Origin: Stictocephala bisonia
Lineage: Eukaryota > Arthropoda > Insecta > Hemiptera > Membracidae
Assembly: GCA_035578905.1 (NCBI GenBank)
Contig: JAQJVL010000152.1
Coordinates: 682,001-746,000 of the forward strand
Reading direction: 5' to 3'
Length of the DNA: 64,000 bases
Shown: positions 20,745-33,224 of the stretch, one piece after another
How the letters are laid out: every line of letters begins with the position of its first letter
How positions within the stretch are numbered: position 1 is the first letter of the stretch
Position numbers and translations under genes: made by a program
The notes under the pieces: model-generated
Told to the model about the DNA's origin: nothing
What the model saw: only the letters and a program-made list of their open reading frames with translations
Database searches by the model: none

Positions 20745-23700
20745 GCTCGTGCCGCTCCTCCAAATTGGTAGTCCACCAGCCTCTACTGCACATTACCATT
20801 GCATTGCATTGCATCTTGCAAAGAACTGGAATAATAATAAAAGAAAATTGCTATGACGGATTATAGATATAAGTTATTTTACATTTAATAATAACAGCTG
20901 GGGATATAAACATTGCAGAAATACACGCTACTCTGATCCGGCTACTAGAAGTGGCTGATCTCACGTGTACTAGTAGTTTGAAAATTTTTAAGGGAGTGTC
21001 GCGACTGAACATATTAGGGGTGGTGTTGTTCACATCCACAGCAAATCTTTAAAGCTGTACCCACTGTTGTAACCACTGGGTAATTAAACGAGTAACAAAT
21101 CTGGTAGCTGGACTGTCACGAATGTGTGATCTTCCAGCTATGGTAAATATAACACCAAATAATAAGGTTCTGTTTTGAACGTAATTCATATTAACCCCGA
21201 GGGCTTAAGCAAAGCGGATAATGAGTGTATCAGTAGGGTTTTTCATGTAAACAATGTTGATATCTTTGTACTCCAAGAGACCCATATTAAAGATAATAAG
21301 AGGCAATATTCCTAGGTACAGACTTGCTGATTCTGTAGGGCCGTATGGTGTATGATATTACATTTTACGTGAAGGAAGATATTGACAATGTGTCAGTTAT
21401 CAATAAGAGCTCTGACGGTGGCATCTTTTTCTTGGCAATCCAAATGTCAGAAACAACAATAGTCAATGTGTATAAGCCATCTAACATTCAATGGCCTGAT
21501 GACAGGATTTTACCAAGTTTTTAAGACCCTCTCCTCTACGTGGGAAGCTTTAATAGTCACCGTTGCCAATAGGGCTACAACACCGATGATGAGAATGGCA
21601 GTAAGCTTGCTGACTGGTTGAAATGAATAACCTTTTCCCGGTCTTTGATGCTAAATTTTGAGCCACTTTTTATTTGGCTCGTTGGCGTCGAAGTTACTCA
21701 CCTGACCTAAGGTTCTGCTCATTAAAACGATCAATGAGACCAAAGCCAATAAGAAGGACAGTTCTTGATGTTTTTCCTCACTCTCAACATTGGCCAGTAC
21801 TGTTTTCGTTGGGGTTCCAAATTACCATACTTCGATCTTTTCCAAGACCTAGATGGAATTTTAATAAAGTACACTGGGAGGCCTTTACCACCAGGCTTGA
21901 TGATAGCATCAGGTTCATTCCTCCTACGATAAGAAATTACTATCGTTTTACAAATCTCGTCTCGTCCATTGCTAAAGCTCTCACACCGAAATGATACAGA
22001 AAGGAGTATATAACAAGATGGAGTAAGGAATCAGATAACCCTTACAAAGGTAGTAATGCTACCGAAAACTCCAACAGGGCTAATCAGCTGCTGCACTCTC
22101 TAGACAGCACTAGAAGAAAAAATGGGTTAAAACTGTTTTAAAAAAGATATAAACTTTCCCCAAAGCAGTAAAAAAACGTAGTTACTTTAAAAAAAAAAAA
22201 CTCAACTGGCAAATCAAAGAGAATTGCTCCGCCCAAACTCCACTAATATAGCTAAACAGGTCGTCAATTTATCAAAGTCAACCAACCACCATCCTTCTGA
22301 CAAACATGTACTTTACAAGTTGAATGAAAAAAGAGTCAACTGGCACTCTTGTAAGTCTCCAGAATTTTCACGGAGGAGGAGATAGTCAAGGTGATTTCCG
22401 TTATAACAGCACAGAAATCAGCCGGTCTTGACGGTATCTTTCCGGAATTTCTGTTACATGCTGGTAGCAAAGTGCAACAATGACATTAAACAATCTACAA
22501 AAATATACTAGTCATTTGCCAAAAGCATTCAAGAGATCAAAAGATGCTGTTCTGAAGCCTAGCAAAGACCCAAAATGAGTAGAAAGTTATCTCTTTATAA
22601 GTTTTACATTTATTCATATCTCCTTAATGTTTAATATAACTTCCTGGACAGACTATTATACAATAGAATATCACCCATTATTGATTTTAATGTTTCAATT
22701 GAGCAGACTGGTCTTCGCTTGGTTGAAGTTGTTTCGATAGATTCTAGCTCCGACATCATTTATCGAGAATGGGTATGAAATGAAAAGAAATTTAAAATAT
22801 CTACAGCTTTTGTTGATCTTACAGCGGCTTATGACAAAGTGTGGAGCAAAGATTTGTTGTTCAAGTTCTACAGCCTTCTACCATGTCCCTTTATTTTGTG
22901 ACCTTTGGAGTCATTGCTCAATGCCAGGCTAATAAAAATTTATCTCAGTCGTGAAAAAAGCTGTTTTAGACGACTGAAGGACGATGTGCCACAGGGGTCT
23001 CTACTTACTTCAACTGGGTTCAACGTGTATACTGGTGACATCCCAATCACACAATCTTGAAAATCTATATATGCAGACGATATTTCTTTAACTTACCGAC
23101 ACAAACACTAAAGAAATACTCACTACTGACCTTGCAGGCCTCGAAGAATATTTTAGAATCTGGAAGTTAAATCTAAATCCAGCAAACCGACTGAACCTGT
23201 TTCCAATTAACAGACTAGCTAATTGAAAATTTAACATCTTTCTGAATTGTCTAAAACTCATCATAATAATCATTCACAGTACCTAGGAGTAATATTAGAT
23301 TGATCACTGACGTTCAAAATCTTTCTTAAAAACAGCAGCTAAAATTTAAACCAGAGCAAATGTATTACTGTGCATCATATTACCGGAACAACTTGGGGAG
23401 CCAACAATATACTACTTTGTCGCTGGTCTATTCATCTGCTGAATACAGTGCTCCCATATGGCTAAATAGTGTACAGACTCAAGCGATTGATGTTGAGCTT
23501 AATAGGGTAATGAGAGCTGTAGCACTTATAAGTGGCACTCTCATAGCAAATTCACTAAATTGGTTCACGGTGCTGTGTAATATAGCTCCTCCAGAGATAA
23601 CACGTCAGTAGGCATGACTTAAATAATTCAATAAGATCTTAAATGCTCCGCAAGTCCCCATCACACAGGACCTCCCACGTTAGGACGGTCGTTTAAAATC

Positions 23701-23990
23701 GTATTGTTCTCCAACTGACCAAATCAAATTTACCAATAATAGCTGAGCCATAGCGTGGAACAGTTTTGATGGACGAAATAAGTTCCTTATTAACGATGCG
23801 TCGATACCTGTAGGTGGGATGAACCTCCACGAAGGGAGTGGACACTGTTGAATTGGTTTCAAACTGGCGTTTGTAGATGCAACAACTAGAAGTATAATTG
23901 GGGATTGACACTAGATGAGTCATGTGACTGTGGGGAGTTCGTCTAAACAATGGATCACTTAGTTATAGGTGCCCCTGCGCTTTTTTAGAT
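20745..23990 (+). pseudogene. Old full-length-scale LINE (family A), heavily decayed
   Basis: The sequence contains, in order, a 5' UTR-like part (20765-21010, repeated at 27755-27985), an endonuclease start (about 21185-21300: NPEGLSKADNE..., then NVDIFVLQETHIK), a linker (21674-21994), RT block 1 (AQKSAGLDGIFPEFLLHAG at about 22405-22465), a TAAYDKVWSKDL-like block A (about 22800-22860), a DVPQGSL-like block near 22985, a YADDIS-like block near 23075, and the C-terminal region SAEYSAPIWLNS ... VLCNIAPPEI (23440-23605) with a terminal CDCGE-like motif near 23930. There are dozens of stops and frameshifts. It is related to the fragment at 4141-4560. Confidence 0.8.
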
Positions 23991-24019
23991 CTAGTGCATG
24001 CTAACCATTTTTCCATTGG

Positions 24020-24110
24020 CCAATAGTAAAATTGACCGATTAAACAATTGCCTCGCCCGAATGTTGCGGCGCACACTATGGTGATTAATCACCTGCAGAT
24101 TAAGGTGGTC
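24020..24110 (+). repeat. Short dispersed repeat with palindromic core, copy 1
   Basis: The segment GCGCACACTATGGTGATTAATCACC... resembles the reverse complement of 27395-27442 (GCACACTAGCGATTAATCACC...). Both contain GATTAATCACC and a GATTA-rich palindrome, so they may be MITE ends. Confidence 0.45.
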
Positions 24111-24159
24111 CTATAGTTAAATACTTGTGTATGTGGTCTTGTTATTCGTGTGAGAAAAA

Positions 24160-24167
24160 GAAGAGAT
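24160..24167 (+). repeat. Putative TSD left (GAAGAGAT)
   Basis: The 8 bp are identical to 26407-26414, immediately outside the two ends of the LINE at 24168-26406. Confidence 0.55.
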
Positions 24168-26406
24168 ATGAAATCTCTTCTTGAGAAAAAAAAAAGATCA
24201 AAGATATGAAATCTCATAGAATTAAACTAAGCAAAGAAATATTTGTACTAAAAGAGAAGGTGACTGATCTGTATATAACAACGAAAGATCTCCCTTCTGA
24301 TAATTTTATGAGGCAGTATTATCTTAGAACGAAAAACAAGTACAGGAAAGCAATACATCAGGCCAAGGCTGAGAATATAAAAAAAATAATTGAAAAGTCA
24401 GATCAGAAATCAAAAGCTATATGGGGTATAATAAATGAAAATAAAGCACCGTTGAAAAAAACAAATACAATATCAGAGTTTTGCATTGAAAAAGATGATG
24501 GTGAGCTAGTTTACGACCCTGGTGACATTGCCAACATACTCAACAGTTTTTTCAATAATGTTGGAGAAAATAAGAAAACATCTCAGATATGTTCACCAGA
24601 CAGAATACTCCAGAATGGCACATCAATAAGCAGAGAATCCCTTTTTTTATTACCAACGTCAGAGGAAGAAGTAAGCTGTGCAATAAAAAGTAAGAAATCA
24701 GCTGGTAATGATGAAATACCTAATATTTTGATAAAAGAAATGAACGAGTATCTAGCTGGCCCTATAAGTTACTTGATAAACGAGTCTTTTGTAAGTGGTC
24801 TGTTTCCTGACGCACTGAAGCTCGCCATTGTAAAACCTATCTTGAAGAAAGGCAACAAGTTTAAGTGTGATAACTACAGGCCAGTTTCCATTCTTTCCAC
24901 CATGTCGAAAATCTTTGAAAAAACTCTAAACAGATTGAGCAGTTTTTAGAGAAACACAGCATTATATGTAAAAACCACTTTGGCTTTGTGAAGACAAAAT
25001 CAACTACCAATGCTATATTCTCTCAACTACATAAAGTAGTTAGAGGATTGGATAGGAAAAACCACTGTGGCGGCCTATTTTTTGATCTGAGCAAGGCCTT
25101 CGATACAGTCAACCATACCTTGTTGTTAAATAAAATGGTTCCCATCGGAATACGAGGCCATGCTCTAGAATGGTTTTCGTCTTATCTTCAGGGTCAGAGG
25201 CAGTTCGTGGAAATATCTGCAGTGAACACTGCGGGTTTTCAACTGCGTCACTCCTCTGCTGTGACCACAGTAACTAGTGGGTCCCCCAGGGGTCTATACT
25301 CGGCCCAATTCTGTTTTTAATTTTTATTAACAATCTTCCAATGACAGTAAAAACTGCCCAAGTTTGCCTTTTTGCTGATGACACTTCCCTCTCACTGTCC
25401 GCTCCTTCTCGTGAACAATTAGAAATCAATGCTCTTCTGGAATCTAATAACCTCCTTCAATGGTTTGAGGATCATTCACTTAAAGTCAATTCATTAAAAT
25501 CACATCTCATTAAATTTCACCTTAGTCAAAATTCGTCTGATTTTGACTTTGGGTTCAGTGTTTTCCTTGGAGACACAGAACTAGAATCATCGGAGACTGT
25601 GAGATTCCTGGGTCTAACTATAGACGATAAATTGAGTTTTTATCCACATATTATGAATGTATCCAATAAAATGAGCACTGGAATTTTCATATTGAGGAAT
25701 CTGGCAGGGACGGTGGGCCCTGAGGTCCTTCTCACTGCCTACTACGGATTGCTGTATCCACATCTTGTGTATGCAGTTCCCGTGTGGGGTGGGGAGTCTC
25801 GGAGGACGCTATTCTTGTTTAGATTGCAAAAAAAAGCAATAAGAGTGATATTTTCATTAAAAAGGCGTGACTCTTGCCATGAATACTTCCGAACGTTTAA
25901 CATTCTTACCTTCCTTTCAATTTTTATCCCAGAAACCCTGAGTTTTGTTAAACAAAATTTCCAACATTTTTCAACAGCTTCTAATCATATTTACAACCTC
26001 CGCAATAACCACATGATTAACATTCCTTCTCATTCTACTTCTTTTTTTAAACGTAACCATCTATACAGTGGAGTCAAAATCTTCAATAGCTTACCAACTG
26101 CACTGAGGATGGAGTCCGATAGCACTAAGTTCCGGCGTCAGGTAAAAACATACCTCATTGAAAAATGTCATTACAGCGTCAAGGAATATGTGGCTGGTGG
26201 TCATGTAAAATAGTTCCGACATTCTTGATTTAAAGGTAAATAAGTTTTATGTATTTTTAGTTTTCTTATTTTGTAAATACAAATATTGTCTATAGTTAAT
26301 ACTGACTTTGTAAAATTATTTAGCTATATACTCAATGTATAATATTGACTTGGCAAATGCAAGATACATTGTCAATTGTGCCCAATAAATGATTGATTGG
26401 TTGATT
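24168..26406 (+). mobile_element. 5'-truncated CR1/L2-like LINE, fairly young
   Basis: The element encodes the linker and a nearly complete RT in three frames with only two frameshifts. It ends in a (TGATTGATTGGTTGATTG)-type tail and is bracketed by the 8-bp repeat GAAGAGAT. It lacks the endonuclease and ORF1. The CR1/L2 assignment rests on the C-terminal thumb region (GVKIFNSLP near the end) and on the short-repeat tail. Confidence 0.85.
24206..26213 (+). pseudogene. LINE reverse transcriptase, three frames
   Basis: The first frame (24206-24949) has the linker and RT blocks 1-2: KSAGNDEIPNILIKEMNEYL, FPDALKLAIVKPILKKGN, NYRPVSILSTMSKIFEK. The second (24988-25320) has HFGFVKTKSTTNAIF and FFDLSKAFDTVNHTLLL (block A, catalytic Asp). 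The third (25341-26213) has VCLFADDTSLSLS (block C, intact FADD), SETVRFLGLTIDDKLSFYPH, LLTAYYGLLYPHLVYAVPVW and GVKIFNSLPTALR. Frameshifts fall near 24945 and 25290, in the GVPQGSIL block. All catalytic acids are present. The enzyme primes reverse transcription at nicked target DNA. Confidence 0.85.
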
Positions 26407-26414
26407 GAAGAGAT
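26407..26414 (+). repeat. Putative TSD right (GAAGAGAT)
   Basis: This copy is identical to 24160-24167 and lies directly after the TTGATTG tail. Confidence 0.55.
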
Positions 26415-26780
26415 GCTTTCTTTAGTGAAAGGATTTTGAACGGTCAACTTTATAAAAAATATACAGTTATCTACGTGAAGACTAGAACGAATTATGTCTA
26501 TGTTCATTAAATTATGTCTTATCACTGTTTTAATACTTCACTATTGGTTTTAAGGGAGATAAAGTATATATTATATTTTGAATTATAAACTTTTCTACGT
26601 ATAAAATTTATAGTGCATGTTAAAAGTAATCTAACTACTAATTTTAATTATACTCTACGTATTAATATATATATATATATATATATAATTATGAACGCAT
26701 ATAAATAAATACTTTTGTAGCCTGTTTCATCTTTTAACTTACACCTAAAATGAGGCCTCTCTTTCGAAAAAAAAAAAAAA
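26415..26780. other. AT-rich DNA, (TA)n at 26665-26687
   Basis: No gene is present. There is a TA dinucleotide run and a 15-base A run just before the inverted repeat arm. Confidence 0.5.
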
Positions 26781-26881
26781 ATAAAGAAATCCGTCATTTT
26801 ATTGTATCAAATACAAAAACATCAAAATTTAATAGAAATCTTTAAGCTATATTGTAATACTAAATTTGAATTAAACACAAG
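26781..26881 (+). repeat. Inverted repeat, left arm (about 100 bp)
   Basis: The reverse complement of this segment matches 27564-27665 with about 96% identity (four clear mismatches in about 97 bases), starting from CTTGTGTTTAATTCAAATTT at the inner edge. The pair encloses 682 bp without a transposase, as a foldback or MITE-like element would. Confidence 0.9.
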
Positions 26882-27289
26882 CAGACGTATGTGTAGAAAA
26901 ATGTCCGTTTAAGTTAAACGGTATGGTTTTTATGCCGATGTAAAATATGTTTGTCTATATGAACTAGTTAATATATGACATTAAGACTACATTTTCCCCT
27001 TCTTTCTGTGTCATGAAGGCAGTTGAAATTTGTAATAAACGTAATGTACAGTTCATTCCAAAAAATTTCTTTAACTTTTCTGTCACTAAACTCATTGAGA
27101 TTTTTTATTATATAATTGACACTCTATTTCAATTCAATTTCATTAATAGATATGTCTGTGTACAAAACAAACCATTTTCAATAAAACACAACAGAAAAAC
27201 TTTTAAAAAATCAAGGTTGGTAACTAGCTGATGATACAGACAGGCGATTGAATGTGCGTAGAGAGGTTAAAACCTGTACGTTACAGATT

Positions 27290-27445
27290 TTAGACCGACT
27301 ATCACCTCCCCTGCAAATCTATAACAGCGGCGGCAATTTAAAAATCGCCGTTCACTCTGTGTACGCAACATTTTAAAACTATGTTGCATAGATTTGCCGA
27401 TTACATAATCGGCGGTGATTAATCGCTAGTGTGCATCTAGCCTTA
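27290..27445. repeat. Palindrome-rich segment, MITE-like, copy 2
   Basis: It contains GCAACAT/ATGTTGC arms (27365-27371 and 27381-27387), the palindrome CCGATTACATAATCGG (27398-27413), and an outer block related in inverted orientation to 24020-24110. It sits inside the loop of the 26781/27665 inverted repeat. Confidence 0.5.
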
Positions 27446-27563
27446 TGGAGGGATTAGCCACCATAAACAGATTCAGTGAGCCAGGTCTTAAATGGCTTGA
27501 TGGATTTTACAGCTTTGTGACAGGAGATCATTTAGATTTTATCCTTATTATTAAACAGCAAGA

Positions 27564-27665
27564 CTTGTGTTTAATTCAAATTTAGTATTACAATATAGCT
27601 TACAGATTTCCATTAAATTTTGATGTTTTTATATTTGATACAATAAAATGACAGATTTCTTTTTT
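27564..27665 (+). repeat. Inverted repeat, right arm
   Basis: This arm is the partner of 26781-26881 in opposite orientation. A (TA)n run (27680-27701) follows, mirroring the TA run outside the left arm. Confidence 0.9.
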
Positions 27666-27754
27666 TTATTTTTATTTTTATATATATATATATATATATA
27701 CAGTTACGACACTTCCGTTCCAGCGTGATAGAGCTAGCTAGTGCTTCAAGTAGC

Positions 27755-27985
27755 CAGCTACACAACTACACCAACTACCATTGTATTGCACAGTATCTTG
27801 CAAAGAAGTGGAATAATAACAATAGAAAAAGTGGCCATGACAGACCATAGACATCAGTTATTTGACATTTACTATTACTAATCACAGCTGTGGATATAAA
27901 CAATGCAGAGATACTGCTGGTGGCTGGACGCTTTGATCGCTACCACCCTGCGTATCGTCAATTTAAGCGGAGTGTTGTGACTGTA
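27755..27985 (+). pseudogene. Isolated 5' UTR piece of LINE family A
   Basis: This segment aligns with 20765-21010 in the same orientation, sharing ATCTTGCAAAGAA-TGGAATAATAA, CAGCTG-GGATATAAAC and GGAGTGT-G-GACTG at matching spacing (roughly 70-75% identity). No LINE coding sequence follows it, so it is a 5' remnant. Confidence 0.7.
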
Positions 27986-28119
27986 TGTTTTTAGATCGTG
28001 CTTTAACCAAGTAGTTTAGGATTGAAATTCTAAAATGTAAGTTGGATAAAATTTAAAACTAATTAAGCATTTTTGCGTCAAAACAGCATGGTCATCCTCA
28101 CATCTACTTCGAGTAGAGA

Positions 28120-29470
28120 CAAGCAATTATACGATGATAGATCGGAAGATATATGATTTATGATCCGACATTGATGCTTCATGAGAGATTTTCCAGTCTT
28201 TTACGAAGTCTAATAATTATATTTACAGAAAGTAGCAATCTCGCTACACACCCTTTTAACGAGGATTGGATTGTTAATGACATTTTTTAATCTGTAAGTT
28301 ATTAGCTAATATAAATTCAAGGAGAGACTCACCTCTAGTATCGGAGCTCCCCCAGACAAGTTTGTGGTGTGCGTTGGTGTCACACCCCACAGGAAGGTGT
28401 CACACATGTGTATGTTTGTTAGCCAGAAGTCTAAGCTCTGGCGTTGGGAGTGGACTAGTTGAGTCATAGAGGAGGTAAACTGAACATAAAGTTAGGTTTC
28501 GCATACCTAGCTCAGCTGGTATGGTGTTTATGTCCCTAGAACAAAGTTCAAAGATTATAATAAACTGCATCCCTTGCTTAATTAGAAAACAAGTGCTCAT
28601 ATTGTTAGTGATATATGATATTAGCTTACTTTTAGAGTCTCCCAGCACAACAATGAGACCTCGATGTATACAAGTTAATATCGTATTTACCGCTGGTAAT
28701 ATGTTAGATTAGCTAAAATTTAAGCTAAAAACTAAACTAAAGTTCGTTGAGGCCGTCTTACTCTGGTGGAGGTTTACTTGCAGAACCCTTAACGTCACTG
28801 CGTTCCTTTTGAAGAATCTCAAGTGACGCTTTCCAGAGGCTAAATGCGTTTTTCCTGCCGAAGCTCTGGTGGAAATAAGGACCTTGTCGAAAAAGAGAAA
28901 CACAATGGTGAAGCCTTTTGGGTCCTTTCTGGTTATAAGAAACTACCACTCAGCCACCTCCAAGGACGAGTTTTGCCTGTCAATCGTCTTTATGATGCAT
29001 TCCGGAGAGGTACCCGAAATTTTGCCAGACACTTTGGCGAATAACTTGGTAGCCTTTAGGATCTCCTTCCTTTCACCAGCAATCATCCTGACAACCCCCT
29101 GGAGAGGGCTGAGTGTGGAGACTACGTTAAGGATTCAATCCTTCGTAGCCTTGTTGGAGCATAACACAATGACTGTGCCACGCTTAATGTTAGTACCCTC
29201 TAAATGAGCGAAACTGCTATACGAAAGAGGATTGAAGATTTCAATTGTATCCATAACCAGCCCATCAACTCCCATGTCCTGCGATTCTGGAACCTTAGAG
29301 GAGTGATAATCCGAAGGATCCACAGCAACTTTCAAGATTGAAAGCACATCTTTGAAGACTGGTCCGAATGAAGTAGAAGCTTCCGTCTGGCTTTGTCGGG
29401 GCCTTTTCCGACTGCCTGAGAGTTTAATATATATTAAATCAATCGCGTAGGCGAACGGGCGCACACCAAA
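28120..29470 (-). pseudogene. R1/Loa-type LINE fragment: ORF1 and endonuclease
   Basis: On the minus strand, an ORF1 piece (28750-29464, including GTVIVLCSNKATKD and KASLEILQKERSDVKG) runs into an endonuclease beginning LRVLQVNLHQSKTASTNF (28709-28903). The endonuclease continues with LTLCSVYLLYDSTSPLPTPE (28400-28550), GCDTNAHHKLVWGSSDTRG (about 28320-28385, catalytic D-x-N and the W-G-S block) and DWKISHEASMSDHK (about 28150-28200). RT is absent. Frameshifts occur throughout. It is a relative of the element at 9877-12980 but clearly not the same family. Confidence 0.8.
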
Positions 29471-31339
29471 GCAAGTAAGAACATTAATTTTACATTATAT
29501 AAATGGTTTATCTAAGGAGCTATTTTTCAAAACCCCATCTTTTAATAGTCTGTAGCGATGATCACACGCGATTAAAAATATATTTGATAGACTTATCTAA
29601 AAATAATAAACATTCTGCAACCCCTTTCTAAATGTATCCCCACTGCTAAATGGTTCTCTTTATTGCTAACCACAAATGCGGGTATTAAATATTGTTTCCC
29701 CCATAGATGCTTCTGTATGTATTCATTAATTTTCTCTCTAGCCATTCCTCTGTAATGGCGAAAGGTTTCCTCTATTTCCTACCAATTCTAAGATTCAAAG
29801 ATTCGTTTCCTCATACTCAGTACATAAATTTGTCGAAGAAAATTTTTCTGATTAATAGAATGTAGGGGTTTTTTATTACTGTTCCTCTTTCGCAGTTTCT
29901 GGGGGAAATATAATTAGTACTGATAACCCCTACAAGCAAAATATATTTATCGTATGATGGAGAAATGTGTGTTGATAAAAAAAGAATCCAATGCCTTAAT
30001 TTTACACGTCATGGTTAGTTTGTACATTGACTTCACCACAATGTTCTGTTACTTCTAATTAATTAGTAATTTATAGGAAGGCAATTAAAACTAAACACAG
30101 AAAGAACAACCGAACAACTTTTTATGATACTGAAGACCATTTGATAGAAATTTTATTTTTTTACACCTGTTAACTTTATAGTGTTTCCATTAGCCCAATC
30201 AAAGTACTGCAAACGCTGCACAACACCTCTTTTGACACAAGAGACACCAGCTATTTTAACGTTACGATTAACACCTTAACAACCCAACCCTTAACAGGAC
30301 ACGTCTGCCTTGGAAAATATCTTGATCGTTTTCGAATTTATGAACCGTTAGCCTTTTTTGTAAGGCCAACGGTAATTGTTATTCACTAAGGAGAGATAAG
30401 GAGAAAGGAACGAAAATTCACGTTAAGATATAAGGGTGCGTGATTCTATTTATTAAACTATTGATACCCATTTAGGAAGTGGATCGGTTTTATCCTTTTT
30501 TTAAAACTGACGATAATGATTTGGAATTAATAAGGAACCAAGAACTGGTTCTTGACAGTCGTTCCAATTTTGGATTTCAATATTTCAACCGAACAATTTT
30601 AATTATACAAAGTTGGTTATATTCATGCGCATAGAAATGTAGTTTTTGTTCCTCATATCAGAATGTATGTCATAATATTCTTCTATTATCTTATTACTTC
30701 TAAGCCTGTAAGTTTGCAACTCAGTATTAATGAACCTAATATTTTTCTTATAATCTTTCTTTCTCTTTTTTGAATTCGTTCGATGTCAATATTTCTGTTT
30801 AAACTAATTTTTTTGTTTCATAGAGGCATTTGGTTTAATTTATTTTGCTATAGTATCTGAGTTTTTTTTAACATATGGGAGGGGTTTCCTACATGTGACT
30901 CAATTACAATTAAATGTTTTTGTATAGGAACGGATTTGGCATTCCACTTTGCTTGCTATCCAACTGTCTAGAGGATGAATACTAAGAAATTAGCTATTTA
31001 ACATTTTCTTGATACTTTTAAGTTTTCTATAATTTTGTTTTTGAACCCTTTGAAAAGTCATAGATTTTAAAAGTTCATTAATGTTTGAACTTTTGGAGAG
31101 TAACACAAGGTTCTTAGAAAAATAATGGTTCATTGTTTTAACATTAAGATAGAATAGAAATGTCTTCCTTTGTAACTAAACGTTCAAAAAAAGGTGAAGT
31201 TAGGTGCTCATACTTAAGGTTAAGTTTCTTACTCTTAACCTTAAGTAAAAAATTACTATGAATATATAAAAAAAAATAATCATACAGAAAATAAAATCTT
31301 TTAATATTTTATATTAACTTCATTCATTCTCACAGTCAT
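29471..31339. other. 1.9 kb without recognised genes, one hairpin
   Basis: The region is AT-rich. A perfect 14-bp inverted repeat, TACTTAAGGTTAAG/CTTAACCTTAAGTA, with a 9-base loop lies at 31211-31247. A weak open stretch on the minus strand near 29640-29760 resembles no family I know. Confidence 0.4.
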
Positions 31340-32390
31340 TCTTTTCTCTCTCCCGTCCATAGCAAGCCAGACCCGAGACCTAGACAAATCCTGCAATGGT
31401 CATTCGTTCCAAGTTACATTGTTTCAATGACGTCACAAACCGGGATTTGTCCGGCATGGAAATTATATCAACAGGAAGGGAATTCCATTGGCGGTAGGCT
31501 GATATGGTGAATGACCTGTCTTACGTTGCAATTCTGTGGTGAGGCATGCGCAGAAGTAACGATCCAGAGTGGGAACAACTATGTCTTCTTTGAGAAACAA
31601 AATTAAAAATATAAGAGAAAATATTTAGGAGTTCTTGAATTAATAAAAGAAAGTCGAATATAGATTTTTTTGTCTTTGCTAAGCCAATTTTAGAATTTTT
31701 GAATTGATATAGTAAGGATATGTTCATATCTCCTTAAATCAAAGGCAAACCGTAGACAGTAGTTTTGGGCACATTGCAGTAGTTCACTAAGTAACACAGT
31801 CATATCGTTTACAACAGAGTTGCAGTAATAAAAGTGTAGGCAAAATAGTGATTTTACAAGGACGAGTTTGATTTCAGTAGGAAGAAACTTTTTTTCCTAA
31901 GAAGAAAGTAGTCTTTTTTTCCAGTAAGAAAGAAGTCTTTTTCAGTGAATGTATTTCAGAAAATGCTTAGTTACAGATCTCGACAATGACTTCATCCCAA
32001 GTAAGTGATCCCAAAACACTTTACCTCATTACAGAAGGGATTAGCTTGCTTCATTACATAAATATTTAGTAGATTGTTAAAGTTTATTGATTTCCTTAGC
32101 TGAACATGACTGATTATGATAGGCGTAATCTTATTACTATTTAAATTAAGTCAATCTTTATTTGTACACTCTACTACTTTTAAAATGTAATCATTCATTA
32201 TATTTATACTGTCATTTATTATATTTAGGCCAAAGTTCAAGTGTATTTGGAGGTTTTCAGCATACCTGTGATATTTATATTGAGAAATACATGAATTTAT
32301 ATCATTGCGAAGGGGGTAAATAGAAGAGTACCCAATATTGAACCTTGAAGCGCACTCCACTAGTCACTGATTCTCAGTCTGAGGTCCGGT
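31340..32390 (-). pseudogene. LINE RT fragment, 3' part (interrupted by hAT)
   Basis: Minus-strand pieces read GSILGTLLFTPFA..., YHRYAENLQIHLNFGL (YADD has become YAEN), MNDYILKVVECTNKD, LPTEIKLVLVKSLF and HFYYCNSVVNDM, and end in AYRQWNSLPVDI and SLKQCNLERM (31390-31480). This is the palm-to-thumb part of a CR1/Jockey-like RT. Its upstream part continues at 36731 on the other side of the hAT element. Confidence 0.8.
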
Positions 32391-32398
32391 CACCTATC
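32391..32398 (+). repeat. hAT TSD, left (CACCTATC)
   Basis: This 8-bp sequence is identical to 36723-36730. Confidence 0.95.
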
Positions 32399-33224
32399 CA
32401 GGGCCGCCCAGAGACTTTTGGTGGCCCCGGGGCAAAGTTTACCATGTGGCCCCTTCCTTCACTTCAAAATAAATGTAATTACCCTGATTGTCAAATATAT
32501 TATAATTAATATTTTACTTTTAGCACATTCTACGATATTCTTACCATCTCTTTTATTATATTACTAATGTGCGAGTAATTAAGATTCTTGTTCATTGACG
32601 TTTTCTCAGGGCTAGCTGCGAAGCTCCAGTAAGTTTTTCTCTAATTGTCATATAGTTTTTAAACATTTCCTTAAGTATTACCATTACAATAACATCATCT
32701 CTTATAACAAAACTGCTATTCTTTAATATTAAATAAATAATAACGAACCAAGCAATGCCACAGTCAGTTGCATAGTTGGGCGCAGCAGCTCTTCAATTGC
32801 CAGTTGAGGAACCATCCTCGCCAATGATATTAGCTGTGGGAGAGGGAGGGAGGGGCCAATAAATTTGTATAGGCCACTTGGCTTCGCTAGCTTAAGAGCA
32901 AGTGGCCGAATGTTCACGAAGTAAAATAATTTGGTGAGCGCGAACACCTAGTGCTTTAAAAACAGTCAACTGAGAGTTGAGGTTATGTTATTGTTTTCGA
33001 AACAGGTTGTAGACCACTGGGTACGTAGCTTATTGATGTTGGACATTAAAACATCTAGTTTATATTCGTGATTTTAGTTTGTCTTTGTGCTAAACTTTAA
33101 AACTATTCAATTTTTATTTCACAGGCATAAAAGGCATTTTGTACCAACTCAATTTTCTCAGCATAAAACATAGTAAAATTTATATCTGTCAAATTGGATA
33201 CTATATCATTGATGTACATCACAG

